Source: Bathymodiolus brooksi
Lineage: Eukaryota > Mollusca > Bivalvia > Mytilida > Modiolidae
Length of the DNA stretch: 64,000 nucleotides
Assembly (NCBI GenBank): GCA_963680875.1
Contig: OY804590.1
Coordinates: 21,638,640-21,702,639, forward strand
Direction: 5' to 3'
Part shown: piece after piece, positions 1 to 10,500 of the stretch
How the letters are laid out: each line of letters begins with the position of its first letter
Numbering within the stretch: position 1 is the first letter of the stretch
The notes under the pieces: generated by a model
The model's database searches: none
What the model saw: only the letters and a program-made list of their open reading frames with translations
What the model was told of the DNA's origin: nothing
Translations under genes and position numbers: made by a program

Positions 1-3000
1 GCCTTGTGATGGATGAAGAGGATGCTCAATCAAATGAACTTACTTGGAAAACTTAGATTTGAAGTCTGTAACAATCTGACTGCCTTGTGATGGATGAAGA
101 GGATGCTCAATCAAATGAACTTACTTGGCAAACTTAGATTTGAAGTCTGTAACAATCTGACTGCCTTGTGATGGATGAAGAGGATGCTCAATCAAATGAA
201 CTTACTTGGCAAACTTAGATTTGAAGTCTGTAACAATCTAACTGCCTTGTGATGGATGAAGAGGATGCTCAATCAAATGAACTTACTTGGCAAACTTAGA
301 TTTGAAGTCTGTAACAATCTGACTGCCTTGTGATGGATGAAGAGGATGCTCAATCAAATGAACTTACTTGGCAAACTTAGATTTGAAGTCTGTAACAATC
401 TGACTGCCTTGTGAAGGATGAAGAGGATGCTCAATCAAATGAACTTACTTGGCAAACTTAGATTTGAAGTCTGTAACAATCTGAGTGCCTTGTGAAGGAT
501 GAAGAGGATGCTCAATCAAATGACCTTACATGGCAAACTTAGATTTGAAGTCTGTAACAATCTGACTGCCTTGTGAAGGATGAAGAGGATGCTCAATCAA
601 ATGAACTTACTTGGCAAACTTATATTTGAAGTCTGTAACAATCTGACTGCCTTGTGATGGATGAAGAGGATGCTCAATCAAATGAACTTACTTGGCAAAC
701 TTAGATTTGAAGTCTGTAACAATCTGACTGCCTTGTGATGGATGAAGAGGATGCTCAATCAAATGAACTTACTTGACAAACTTAGATTTGAAGTCTGTAA
801 CAATCTGACTGCCTTGTGATGGATGAAGAGGATGCTCAATCAAATGAACTTACTTGACAAACTTAGATTTGAAGTCTGTAACAATCTGACTGCCTTGTGA
901 TGGATGAAGAGGATGCTCAATCAAATGAACTTACTTGGCAAACTTAGATTTGAAGTCTGTAACAATCTGACTGCCTTGTGATGGATGAAGAGGATGCTCA
1001 ATCAAATGAACTTACTTGGCAAACTTAGATTTGAAGTCTGTAACAATCTGACTGCCTTGTGATGGATGAAGAGGATGCTCAATCAAATGAACTTACTTGG
1101 CAAACTTAGATTTGAAGTCTGTAACAATCTGACTGCCTTGTGATGGATGAAGAGGATGCTCAATCAAATGAACTTACTTGGAAAACTTAGATTTGAAGTC
1201 TGTAACAATCTGACTGCCCTGTGATGGATGAAGAGGATGCTCAATCAAATGAACTTACTTGGCAAACTTAGATTTGAAGTCTGTAACAATCTGACTGCCT
1301 TGTGATGGATGAAGAGGATGCTCAATCAAATGAACTTACTTGGAAAACTTAGATTTGAAGTCTGTAACAATCTGACTTCCCTGTGATGGATGAAGAGGAT
1401 GCTCAATCAAATGAACTTACTTGGCAAACTTAGATTTGAAGTCTGTAACAATCTGACTGCCTTGTGATGGATGAAGAGGATGCTCAATCAAATGAACTTA
1501 CTTGGCAAACTTAGATTTGAAGTCTGTAACAATCTAACTGCCTTGTGATGGATGAAGAGGATGCTCAATCAAATGAACTTACTTGGCAAACTTAGATTTG
1601 AAGTCTGTAACAATCTGACTGCCTTGTGATGGATGAAGAGGATGCTCAATCAAATGAACTTACTTGGCAAACTTAGATTTGAAGTCTGTAACAATCTGAC
1701 TGCCTTGTGAAGGATGAAGAGGATGCTCAATCAAATGAACTTACTTGGCAAACTTAGATTTGAAGTCTGTAACAATCTGACTGCCTTGTGAAGGATGAAG
1801 AGGATGCTCAATCAAATGAACTTACTTGGCAAACTTAGATTTGAAGTCTGTAACAATCTGACTGCCTTGTGAAGGATGAAGAGGATGCTCAATCAAATGA
1901 ACTTACTTGGCAAACTTAGATTTGAAGTCTGTAACAATCTGAGTGCCTTGTGATGGATGAAGAGGATGCTCAATCAAATGAACTTACATGGCAAACTTAG
2001 ATTTGAAGTCTGTAACAATCTGACTGCCTTGTGAAGGATGAAGAGGATGCTCAATCAAATGAACTTACTTGGCAAACTTAGATTTGAAGTCTGTAACAAT
2101 CTGAGTGCCTTGTGAAGGATGAAGAGGATGCTCAATCAAATGACCTTACATGGCAAACTTAGATTTGAAGTCTGTAACAATCTGACTGCCTTGTGATGGA
2201 TGAAGAGGATGCTCAATCAAATGAACTTACTTGGCAAACTTAGATTTGAAGTATGTAACAATCTGACTGCCTTGTGATGGATGAAGAGGATGCTCAATCA
2301 AATGAACTTACTTGGCAAACTTAGATTTGAAGTCTGTAACAATCTGACTGCCTTGTGAAGGATGAAGAGGATGCTCAATCAAATGAACTTACTTGGCAAA
2401 CTTAGATTTGAAGTCTGTAACAATCTGACTGCCTTGTGATGGATGAAGAGGATGCTCAATCAAATGAACTTACTTGGCAAACTTAGATTTGAAGTCTGTA
2501 ACAATCTGACTGCCTTGTGAAGGATGAAGAGGATGCTCAATCAAATGAACTTACTTGGCAAACTTAGATTTGAAGTCTGTAACAATCTGACTGCCTTGTG
2601 ATGGATGAAGAGGATGCTCAATCAAATGAACTTACTTGACAAACTTAGATTTGAAGTCTGTAACAATCTGACTGCCTTGTGATGGATGAAGAGGATGCTC
2701 AATCAAATGAACTTACTTGGCAAACTTAGATTTGAAGTCTGTAACAATCTGACTGTCTTGTGAAGGATGAAGAGGATGCTCAATCAAATGAACTTACTTG
2801 GCAAACTTAGATTTGAAGTCTGTAACAATCTGACTGCCTTGTGATGGATGAAGAGGATGCTCAATCAAATGAACTTACTTGGCAAACTTAGATTTGAAGT
2901 CTGTAACAATCTGACTGCCTTGTGAAGGATGAAGAGGATGCTCAATCAAATGAACTTACATGGCAAACTTAGATTTGAAGTCTGTAACAATCTGACTGCC

Positions 3001-3870
3001 TTGTGAAGGATGAAGAGGATGCTCAATCAAATGAACTTACTTGGCAAACTTAGATTTGAAGTCTGTAACAATCTGACTGCCTTGTGAAGGATGAAGAGGA
3101 TGCTCAATCAAATGAACTTACTTGGCAAACTTAGATTTGAAGTCTGTAACAATCTGACTGCCTTGTGAAGGATGAAGAGGATGCTCAATCAAATGAACTT
3201 ACTTGGCAAACTTAGATTTGAAGTCTGTAACAATCTGACTGCCTTGTGATGGATGAAGAGGATGCTCAATCAAATGAACTTACTTGGCAAACTTAGATTT
3301 GAAGTATGTAACAATCTGACTGCCTTGTGATGGATGAAGAGGATGCTCAATCAAATGAACTTACTTGGCAAACTTAGATTTGAAGTCTGTAACAATCTGA
3401 CTGCCTTGTGAAGGATGAAGAGGATGCTCAATCAAATGAACTTACTTGGCAAACTTAGATTTGAAGTCTGTAACAATCTGACTGCCTTGTGATGGATGAA
3501 GAGGATGCTCAATCAAATGAACTTACTTGGCAAACTTAGATTTTGCTCAATCAAATGAACTTACTTGGCAAACTTAGATTTGAAGTCTGTAACAATCTGA
3601 CTGCCTTGTGAAGGATGAAGAGGATGCTCAATCAAATGAACTTACTTGGCAAACTTAGATTTGAAGTCTGTAACAATCTGACTGCCTTGTGATGGATGAA
3701 GAGGATGCTCAATCAAATGAACTTACTTGGCAAACTTAGATTTGAAGTCTGTAACAATCTGACTGCCTTGTGAAGGATGAAGAGGATGCTCAATCAAATG
3801 AACTTACTTGGCAAACTTAGATTTGAAGTCTGTAACAATCTGACTGCCTTGTGAAGGATGAAGAGGATGC
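1..3870. repeat. 81-bp minisatellite array (about 48 units, left end outside window)
   Basis: Head-to-tail units of 81 bp start at 1, 82, 163 and so on and stop abruptly at 3870. The array is already in phase at base 1, so it continues to the left. Two common variants differ by GATGGATG versus GAAGGATG near the unit start; rarer marks such as TTGACAAAC, GAGTGCC and ACATGG are shared by distant units. One unit near 3543 lost 43 bp. All six frames carry a stop in each unit, so the array is not an open coding repeat. On the minus strand each unit has a pyrimidine-rich stretch ending in GGCAG, 36 nt without a stop in one frame, and GTAAGT (see the candidate exon at 3808-3843). Confidence 0.97.
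3808..3843 (-). CDS. Candidate microexon 7 of the RNF207-like gene, repeated in the 81-bp array
   Basis: Read on the minus strand, the first array unit after exon 6 has a pyrimidine-rich tract, GGCAG as acceptor, 36 nt of open frame and GTAAGT as donor. Entered in phase 2, which is what exon 6 requires, it reads SQIVTDFKSKFA. The residues following the exon 6 end in vertebrate RNF207, as I remember them, begin SQ and include an F-K-E-Q-L stretch, so the alignment is suggestive but short. Each 81-bp unit repeats the same 36-nt exon with a 45-nt spacer, both multiples of three. A 45-nt intron is very short, so splicing of successive units is doubtful. The array may simply be an amplified exon/intron boundary, or the match may be chance. 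Confidence 0.4.
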
Positions 3871-4406
3871 TGCAATTGTATTATTGTCTTTAATCTTTCC
3901 ATTAAAACCTGTAAAAAACATTATTATTTTTCTATATAAATTCTGTTTTTCTAATGGATTAGCACATGACACATGACAAACTAGAAAAACATGTGTAGCA
4001 TGCTATACAATTTTTACGGACTGGGGATTTCCAAAAATAACCATGTTTTTGTTGTTTCAAAGACTTAATTGGAATATTAAGCCCTTTCAAAAATTGATGA
4101 TTTAATAGTGAAGGTTGAAAAATAATACAGCAATTGTAGCATGTTGTTTTCGGTCGATACATGAATTTATCGCACTGACCAAGAATAACAATATCAACCT
4201 TTCGTCCTCTGGTCGATATTGTTATTCTTGGTCAGTGCGATAAAATCATGTATCGACCTCATCAACATGCTATAATTGTATAATAGCACTTGATCAATGC
4301 AACAGAATACACTTTTTTATAGTCTCCCACTAAGAATTAATTAGTCTGTGAAATATAAGGGAATACATCATGGTTTCAATGTAACACAATATTTTCTCTT
4401 GATTTA
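3871..4406. other. Spacer with a foldback, no gene seen
   Basis: AT-rich sequence between the 81-bp array and a SINE. Apart from the palindrome at 4131-4279 I see no coding or repeat signal. Confidence 0.6.
4131..4279. repeat. Foldback (inverted repeat, arms about 65 bp)
   Basis: The left arm, 4131-4195, is matched in reverse complement by 4214-4279 with an 18-bp loop. The core GGTCGATACATGA is mirrored as TCATGTATCGACC. Only a few mismatches separate the arms. No terminal motif of a known transposon family was recognised. Confidence 0.85.
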
Positions 4407-4640
4407 GGGGGCTATCGTGTTGGTGATCACATGGTAGTTGGCTTTACAACTACCTATGCAATCGGTGCCTATCACCACTAACGTTGTGAGTTCGAATCCC
4501 GCTCATGGCGAGGTGCACTCGATACAACATTATGTGATGAAGTTTGTCAGTGACTCACAGCAGGTCATTAGTTTTCTCCACCAATAAATCAGACAGCCAC
4601 GATATAACTGAAATATTGTTGAAAGTGGCATTAAATACCA
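4407..4640 (+). mobile_element. tRNA-derived SINE, family A
   Basis: The head has a Pol III B-box-like GTTCGAATCCC (4490-4500). A body with CATGGCGAGGTG and ATACAACATTATGTGA follows, then a tail ending in ATAACTGAAATATTGTTGAAA and a TTAAA..ACCA terminus. The same order recurs at 14784-15042, 24901-25120, 36395-36646 and 52189-52432. Confidence 0.85.
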
Positions 4641-4902
4641 TATTTTGAACCCAAATACTCTTTTGACTTAGTTTTCAATATTTTTTAATACAACAAGGAC
4701 AATGACGACAGCGTCATGCCATAATACGGCAGTCATTTTATGTACAACATTGCAACTGTCTTTGCTGCAATCATATAATTTTTGTATTTAAATCTAACTA
4801 GGAATTTAGTTTGTCAGTTACCTGTGGTAGGTTTTTGTTTTTTTCAGGGTACTCTAGTTTCCTCCACCCATGACACTGACACCATTATATATGTAATTGA
4901 AG

Positions 4903-5181
4903 TTTTGTACTAGATCGATACGCTTTGTTGGATTTGCATAGGCTAGCTCACTGAAAACAACAGTCTGTGAGTAGACATGTCATTTCAATTTAACACATGA
5001 TCCTGATTCCTAGCCAATCAGTCTTGGCTCTTACTTCTTAATGATGCATACTTAGCAGAGAAGCAGCAAATACACATTTTATAGTCACTGGTTATATCTG
5101 ACAGGGGCTGGAACCCATGTTCTGCCACCCATGTTCTGCAACACATGAGACAAGCATGCTAACCATCACACCAACAATGCA
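4903..5181 (-). mobile_element. tRNA-derived SINE, family B, lacking its tail
   Basis: In minus orientation the head reads TGATGGTTAGCATGC (A-box-like) followed by GGGTTCCAGCCCC (B-box-like, complement of 5104-5116). The body matches the copies at 10590-14475 and 25800-26255. The GTGAGTGA-type 3' end of those copies is missing. This copy shows the unexpanded state of the two segments that became minisatellites at 10.8-14.4 kb. Confidence 0.75.
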
Positions 5182-5432
5182 ATTCAAAAATATTTTATTA
5201 TCTGAAAATAAAGAATCATAAACTGTACATTACTTAACAACTTACGTAAGCTAAATCTAAAAATTCAAATCTATTGGCTGATGAACAAAAAGCTGCACTG
5301 GTAACTAGTTGTGTGTGTAAGGTAGGTAACAGAGTACTCAAGGTCACTAACTCTACCTTAAAGGTCGTTTCTTTACTTTCATATTGTCTGAAATATAAAA
5401 CAGGCAATCAAAATATTTTAATGTAATGTTGA

Positions 5433-5705
5433 ACAATATTAGAGATCTTAGGTTAGATATATCTATTAATAATATATTGTATGGAAATTCAGATTTTGCA
5501 TATGATGTCAACTGCACACTTTTTGCAGCTGTTCACAGATACATATTAGACACTAAAAGATTTGTTTAATGTATGTACACTCCTAATTCCTCCGACGACA
5601 ACGACTCAACATCAATATCAATGTCTCTTGCAGTATTCTGTCATTTTTCTTAAATGATTATGAACGAAATAATGTTATGTTTTTGTAATATATTGTCTTT
5701 TTAAT
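5433..5705 (+). mobile_element. LINE 3' end: last ~46 residues of the RT protein plus 3' UTR
   Basis: The frame 5433-5569 ends LDTKRFV-stop and contains ILYGNSDFAYDVN. This parallels LLFGNDNYSYDVN and the closing QSKRF of the LINE protein at 50918-51751. An AT-rich 3' UTR follows up to the 50-bp array. It is 5' truncated, as usual for non-LTR insertions. Confidence 0.7.
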
Positions 5706-5730
5706 GATTTATATGTAACGGAGAAGATCT

Positions 5731-7367
5731 CGTATCAACTTCTTGTATTAACGATGTTTTAGTTTCTAGAGCCTGACTAACCTATCAACTTCTTGTATTA
5801 ACGATGTTTTAGTTTCTAGAGCCTGACTAACCTATCAACTTCCTGTATTAATGATGTTATAGTTTCTAGAGCCTGACTAACCTATCAACTTCCTGTATTA
5901 ATGATGTTATAGTTTCTAGAGCCTGACTAACCTATCAACTTCCTGTATTAGCGATGTTTTAGTTTCTAGAGCCTGACTAACCTATCAACTTCCTGTATTA
6001 GCGATGTTTTAGTTTCTAGAGCCTGACTAACCTATCAACTTCCTGTATTAGCGATGTTTTAGTTTCTAGAGCCTGACTAACCTATCAACTTCCTGTATTA
6101 ATGATGTTATAGTTTCTAGAGCCTGACTAACCCATCAACTTCCTGTATTAATGATGTTATAGTTTCTAGAGCCTGACTAACCTATCAACTTCCTGTATTA
6201 GCGATGTTTTAGTTTCTAGAGCCTGACTAACCTATCAACTTCCTGTATTAGCGATGTTTTAGTTTCTAGAGCCTGACTAACCTATCAACTTCCTGTATTA
6301 GCGATGTTATAGTTTCTAGAGCCTGACTAACCCATCAACTTCCTGTATTAGCGATGTTTTAGTTTCTAGAGCCTGACTAACCTATCAACTTCCTGTATTA
6401 ATGATGCTTTAGTTTCTAGAGCCTGACTAACCCATCAACTTCCTGTATTAATGATGTTATAGTTTCTAGAGCCTGACTAACCTATCAACTTCCTGTATTA
6501 GCGATGTTTTAGTTTCTAGAGCCTGACTAACCTATCAACTTCCTGTATTAGCGATGTTTTAGTTTCTAGAGCCTGACTAACCTATCAACTTCTTGTATTA
6601 GCGATGTTATAGTTTCTAGAGCCTGACTAACCCATCAACTTCCTGTATTAGCGATGCTTTAGTTTCTAGAGCCTGACTAACCTATCAACTTCCTGTATTA
6701 ATGATGTTATAGTTTCTAGAGCCCGACTAACCTATCAACTTCCTGTATTATTGATGTTATAGTTTCTAGAGACTGACTAACCTATCAACTTCTTGTATTA
6801 GCAATGTTTTAGTTTCTAGAGCCTGACTAACCTATCAACTTCCTGTATTAATGATGTTATAGTTTCTAGAGCCTGACTAACCTATCAACTTCCTGTATTA
6901 GCGATGCTTTAGTTTCTAGAGACTGACTAACCTATCAACTTCCTGTATTAATAATGTTATAGTTTCTAGAGCCTGACTAACCTATCAACTTCCTGTATTA
7001 ATGATGTTTTAGTTTCTAGAGCCCGACTAACCTATCAACTTCTTGTATTAGCAATGTTTTAGTTTCTAGAGCCTGACTAACCTATCAACTTCCTGTATTA
7101 ATAATGTTTTAGTTTCTAGAGCCTGATTAACCTATCAACTTCCTGTATTAATGATGTTATAGTTTCAAGAGCCTGACAAACCTATCAACTTCCTGTATTA
7201 ACGATGTTATAGTTTCTAGAGCCTGACTAACCTATCAACTTCCTGTATTAACGATGTTTTAGTTTCTAGAGCCTGACTAACCTATCAACTTCCTGTATTA
7301 ATGATGTTTTAGTTTCTAGAGCCTGACTAACCTATCAACTTCCTGTATTAACGATGTTTTAGTCTCT
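5731..7367. repeat. 50-bp minisatellite (about 33 units) made from the exon 6/intron junction
   Basis: The 50-bp period is regular from 5731 to 7367, with variation mainly at GCGATG/ATGATG/ACGATG and TTTTAG/TTATAG; TTTCTAGA is nearly invariant. The unit closest to exon 6 is the exon's own 3' end: on the minus strand ACATCGTTAATACAGGAAG and GATAG, then GTTAGT as donor. Every other unit repeats this piece of coding sequence with its donor and lies in the following intron. Confidence 0.95.
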
Positions 7368-7504
7368 ATTATTTTCTCCAATAGCTGATCGTATAACTGG
7401 GTCACAGCTGTTTTCTCTTTCTCTGAGTTCCGTTCTATTTCTTCCAGTAAAACTTTTAATAACAAAATGGCATCTCTGACCGAGTTTTGTAAATCTTTAA
7501 TTGC
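7332..7504 (-). CDS. RNF207-like exon 6 (coiled coil), merging into the 50-bp array
   Basis: The acceptor is AATATTTTCAG. The exon reads [19 protein letters not shown], then [14 protein letters not shown] and ends TSLIQEVD plus AG before GTTAGT. The last ~36 nt of the exon and its donor form the right-most unit of the 50-bp minisatellite. The acceptor region is duplicated at 7726-7785 around a SINE. Confidence 0.85.
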
Positions 7505-10500
7505 CTGAAAATATTTACTACTGGTAAATACTGAGCTAATTCTAAATACTTCCTGCATTTAGATGGTTGGTTTAGTTGGTTTATGGTGTTTAACACCACA
7601 TTCAATAATATTTCAGCTATATCGTGGCAGTCAGTGTTATTGATGGAGGAAACCGGAGTACCTGGAGAAAAACCACAGACCTGCTGCAAGTCACTGACAA
7701 ACTTTATCACATAATGTTGTATCGGCTGAAAATATATACTATCTGTAAATACTGAGCTAATTCTAACTTCTACCTGTTTTTACAAAATTATATAAAGTAT
7801 TAAACAAATATAACAGATCTTGGGAAAACTTTACACAAATGGCTTTTCACTCCATTGTTAAGAAATCAATTGGTTATCTTATTGAAACTGGAAGATTTTA
7901 TAACATAGAAAGAAATATGTGTACTTGTAATGTATGTTATGAGAATCTCATTGAAGATGAATATCATTTTATTTTAATTTGTAAACAATATGACAATATT
8001 GAAGATGAATATCATTTTATTTTAGTTTGCAAACAATATGACAATATTGAAGATGAATATCATTTTATTTTAGTTTGTAAACAATATGACAAAATTGAAG
8101 ATGAATATCATTTTATTTTAGTTTGTAAACAATATGACAATATTGAAGATGAATATCATTTTATTTTAGTTTGTAAACAATATGACAATATTGAAGATGA
8201 ATATCATTTTATTTTAGTTTGTAAACAATATGACAATATTGAAGATGAATATCATTTTATTTTAGTTTGTAAACAATATGACAATATTGAAGATGAATAT
8301 CATTTTATTTTAGTTTGTAAACAATATGACAATATTAGAAAGATTTACATTAAATCATATTATTGGAGAAGACCATCTTCATTCAAATTTGTCCAACTAT
8401 TGTCTGTTCATAGTGTCAAATAAAAAAAATAAACTTTGCAGAAGAAATCAGAAATAATGTACAAGTAATATTACACTTTCTCTGCCGTTTTCCTATGTAT
8501 GTTTCATAATGTATATTGTATTGTTTATTTCATTAATCTATGTATTTCACTGATGTTTTACCATTTTGTAATTTAATTATATTCTATGAGCTGTATTGCT
8601 TACGAATAAAGACTATTATTATTACAATTTTTCTGTGAGTATTGGTATTTTAATATTCATATTGAATTAATGAGATACAGCTAATAAAGGGAGATAATAG
8701 GTAAGATACATACATTATTAAATATGAAATGGAGTAAAAATGTGCCAATTATCCCCCCTACTATGCACATCATTTTTTCTCTCTCATATTGTTGATAAGG
8801 ACAAATTGTGTTTGTATACATCATATATAATACAGTGAAACCTGTCTAAACTGAACCTCCTTGGGACCAGAAAATGATTGATAATTTAACCTGTATAAAT
8901 TGAACAACTTCCTCCGAACCAAAACGTTGGCCTAAAGGAGGTTCTGTTTAGACAGGTTTTCCTCCGAACCAAAACGCTGGTCTAAAGGAGGTTCTGTTTA
9001 GACAGGTTTTTCTCCAAGCCAAAACGTTGGTCCAAAAGAGGTTCTGTTTAGACAGGTTTTCCTCCGAACCAAAACGTTGGTCCAAAGGAGGTTCTGTTTA
9101 GACAGGTTACACTGTACTGGTTTCTATAATTAGCAAAAATAAAAATAAAATAAAATACATGTTAAACAATTCATCATCCTGTAGTTATATTTTAAATTTC
9201 AGTTCATTATGGCATAAAAATGTAGATGTTTTGTCCATTTAAAGATTTTTTTCTATTTTAGTAATATCAGCCATCATGGATGAAGGTGCTTTCAGAGGAG
9301 AAAAAAATATGCATAGCTAACGGCGAACGGAGAATACATGTGTACAGGCAACCGCGACAGACGTATGATGCCACAGGATGACAAAAGCCTACATGGCCTT
9401 TGGCAGAGAGCTCTAAAACCTAATTTTATTTATGATTCTGTCGTACAGCATCATGGATTTTCAGTTATTAAGCATACCATCATACTCAGGTCTAACTTCT
9501 TACAGCCTTGACTGTAAGCTGATTCTAAGTCAACACAGTATGACCTGCTTTCTCTGGAAAAAAAATAGTATACAGTCCAACTTGTCTTATGTGGCCTTCC
9601 CAGGGAACAGTGAAATATGGTCACATAAGACAGGTGGTCACTTAATGCAGGTTTAATTCATATGAAATGTACTGTGAAGGGAAATACAAATTAAGGTCAC
9701 ATAATACAAGTTATTGCTTAATAGAGGTGGTCACTATAGCAGGTTTGACTGTATCAATATTTATCATGTTCTGTGAAGAAGTTTTACATAGTCAAATGTT
9801 TCCTTCAAATTCACTTCATTATCTATGTTTTTCTAGAATAAATATTGTGTAATCCAATTTCAGTTTTTCACTCCAAATTTGACCTATTCACCTGTTTCAA
9901 ACACAAGTTTGACCTTCTAAATATGTCTGAAGGGGGTTGGATAGCTTCCAATTTGATCATATAAACACATTATTCCTTCAAATTCATCATTGATAGCAAA
10001 AAAAGGTTTATGAGAATTTGAAGGAAAAATAATTCCTGCAAATATTTTATTTCTATCTAAAATAAAAACAAAAACAAAAAATGTCATACCATCAAAAACA
10101 ATTCCTAAATCTAATTAAAAAATCATAGAAACATGGGCAAAACCGATACATCTAACACACCTACACATGACAGATCACTCTCCTGGCTTGATACAGGCAC
10201 TTCAATAAAAGGTGGCAGGGTTAAACTAGTTCTATGGGCCCAAACACAATTTGAGTATGACATTAATTTCAAATTAAAAAAAAAAAAAAAAATACATTAA
10301 CTAAACAAGGTCAATAAAGATTTTTGTGAAAATTGTCAACCATCAAACATCTTTTATAAACTGGCAAAACATTTTATGCTATGCAAGCACAATATGAAAT
10401 TTTCTATAGCAATTGGCCGGAAGTTGATATTGTCACAGTTACCAGAATAAACATTAATATACTTACACTTTCATATCTCTAAAACAGTTTATACATAACA

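Noticed and set aside
1..3870. CRISPR-like regular repeats
   Set aside because: The repeat is 81 bp with no unique spacers; the genome is eukaryotic and this is a minisatellite.
7839..8423. A 194-residue repeat-protein gene
   Set aside because: It is the C-terminus of a LINE RT with an amplified 16-codon segment and a LINE 3' UTR directly after it.
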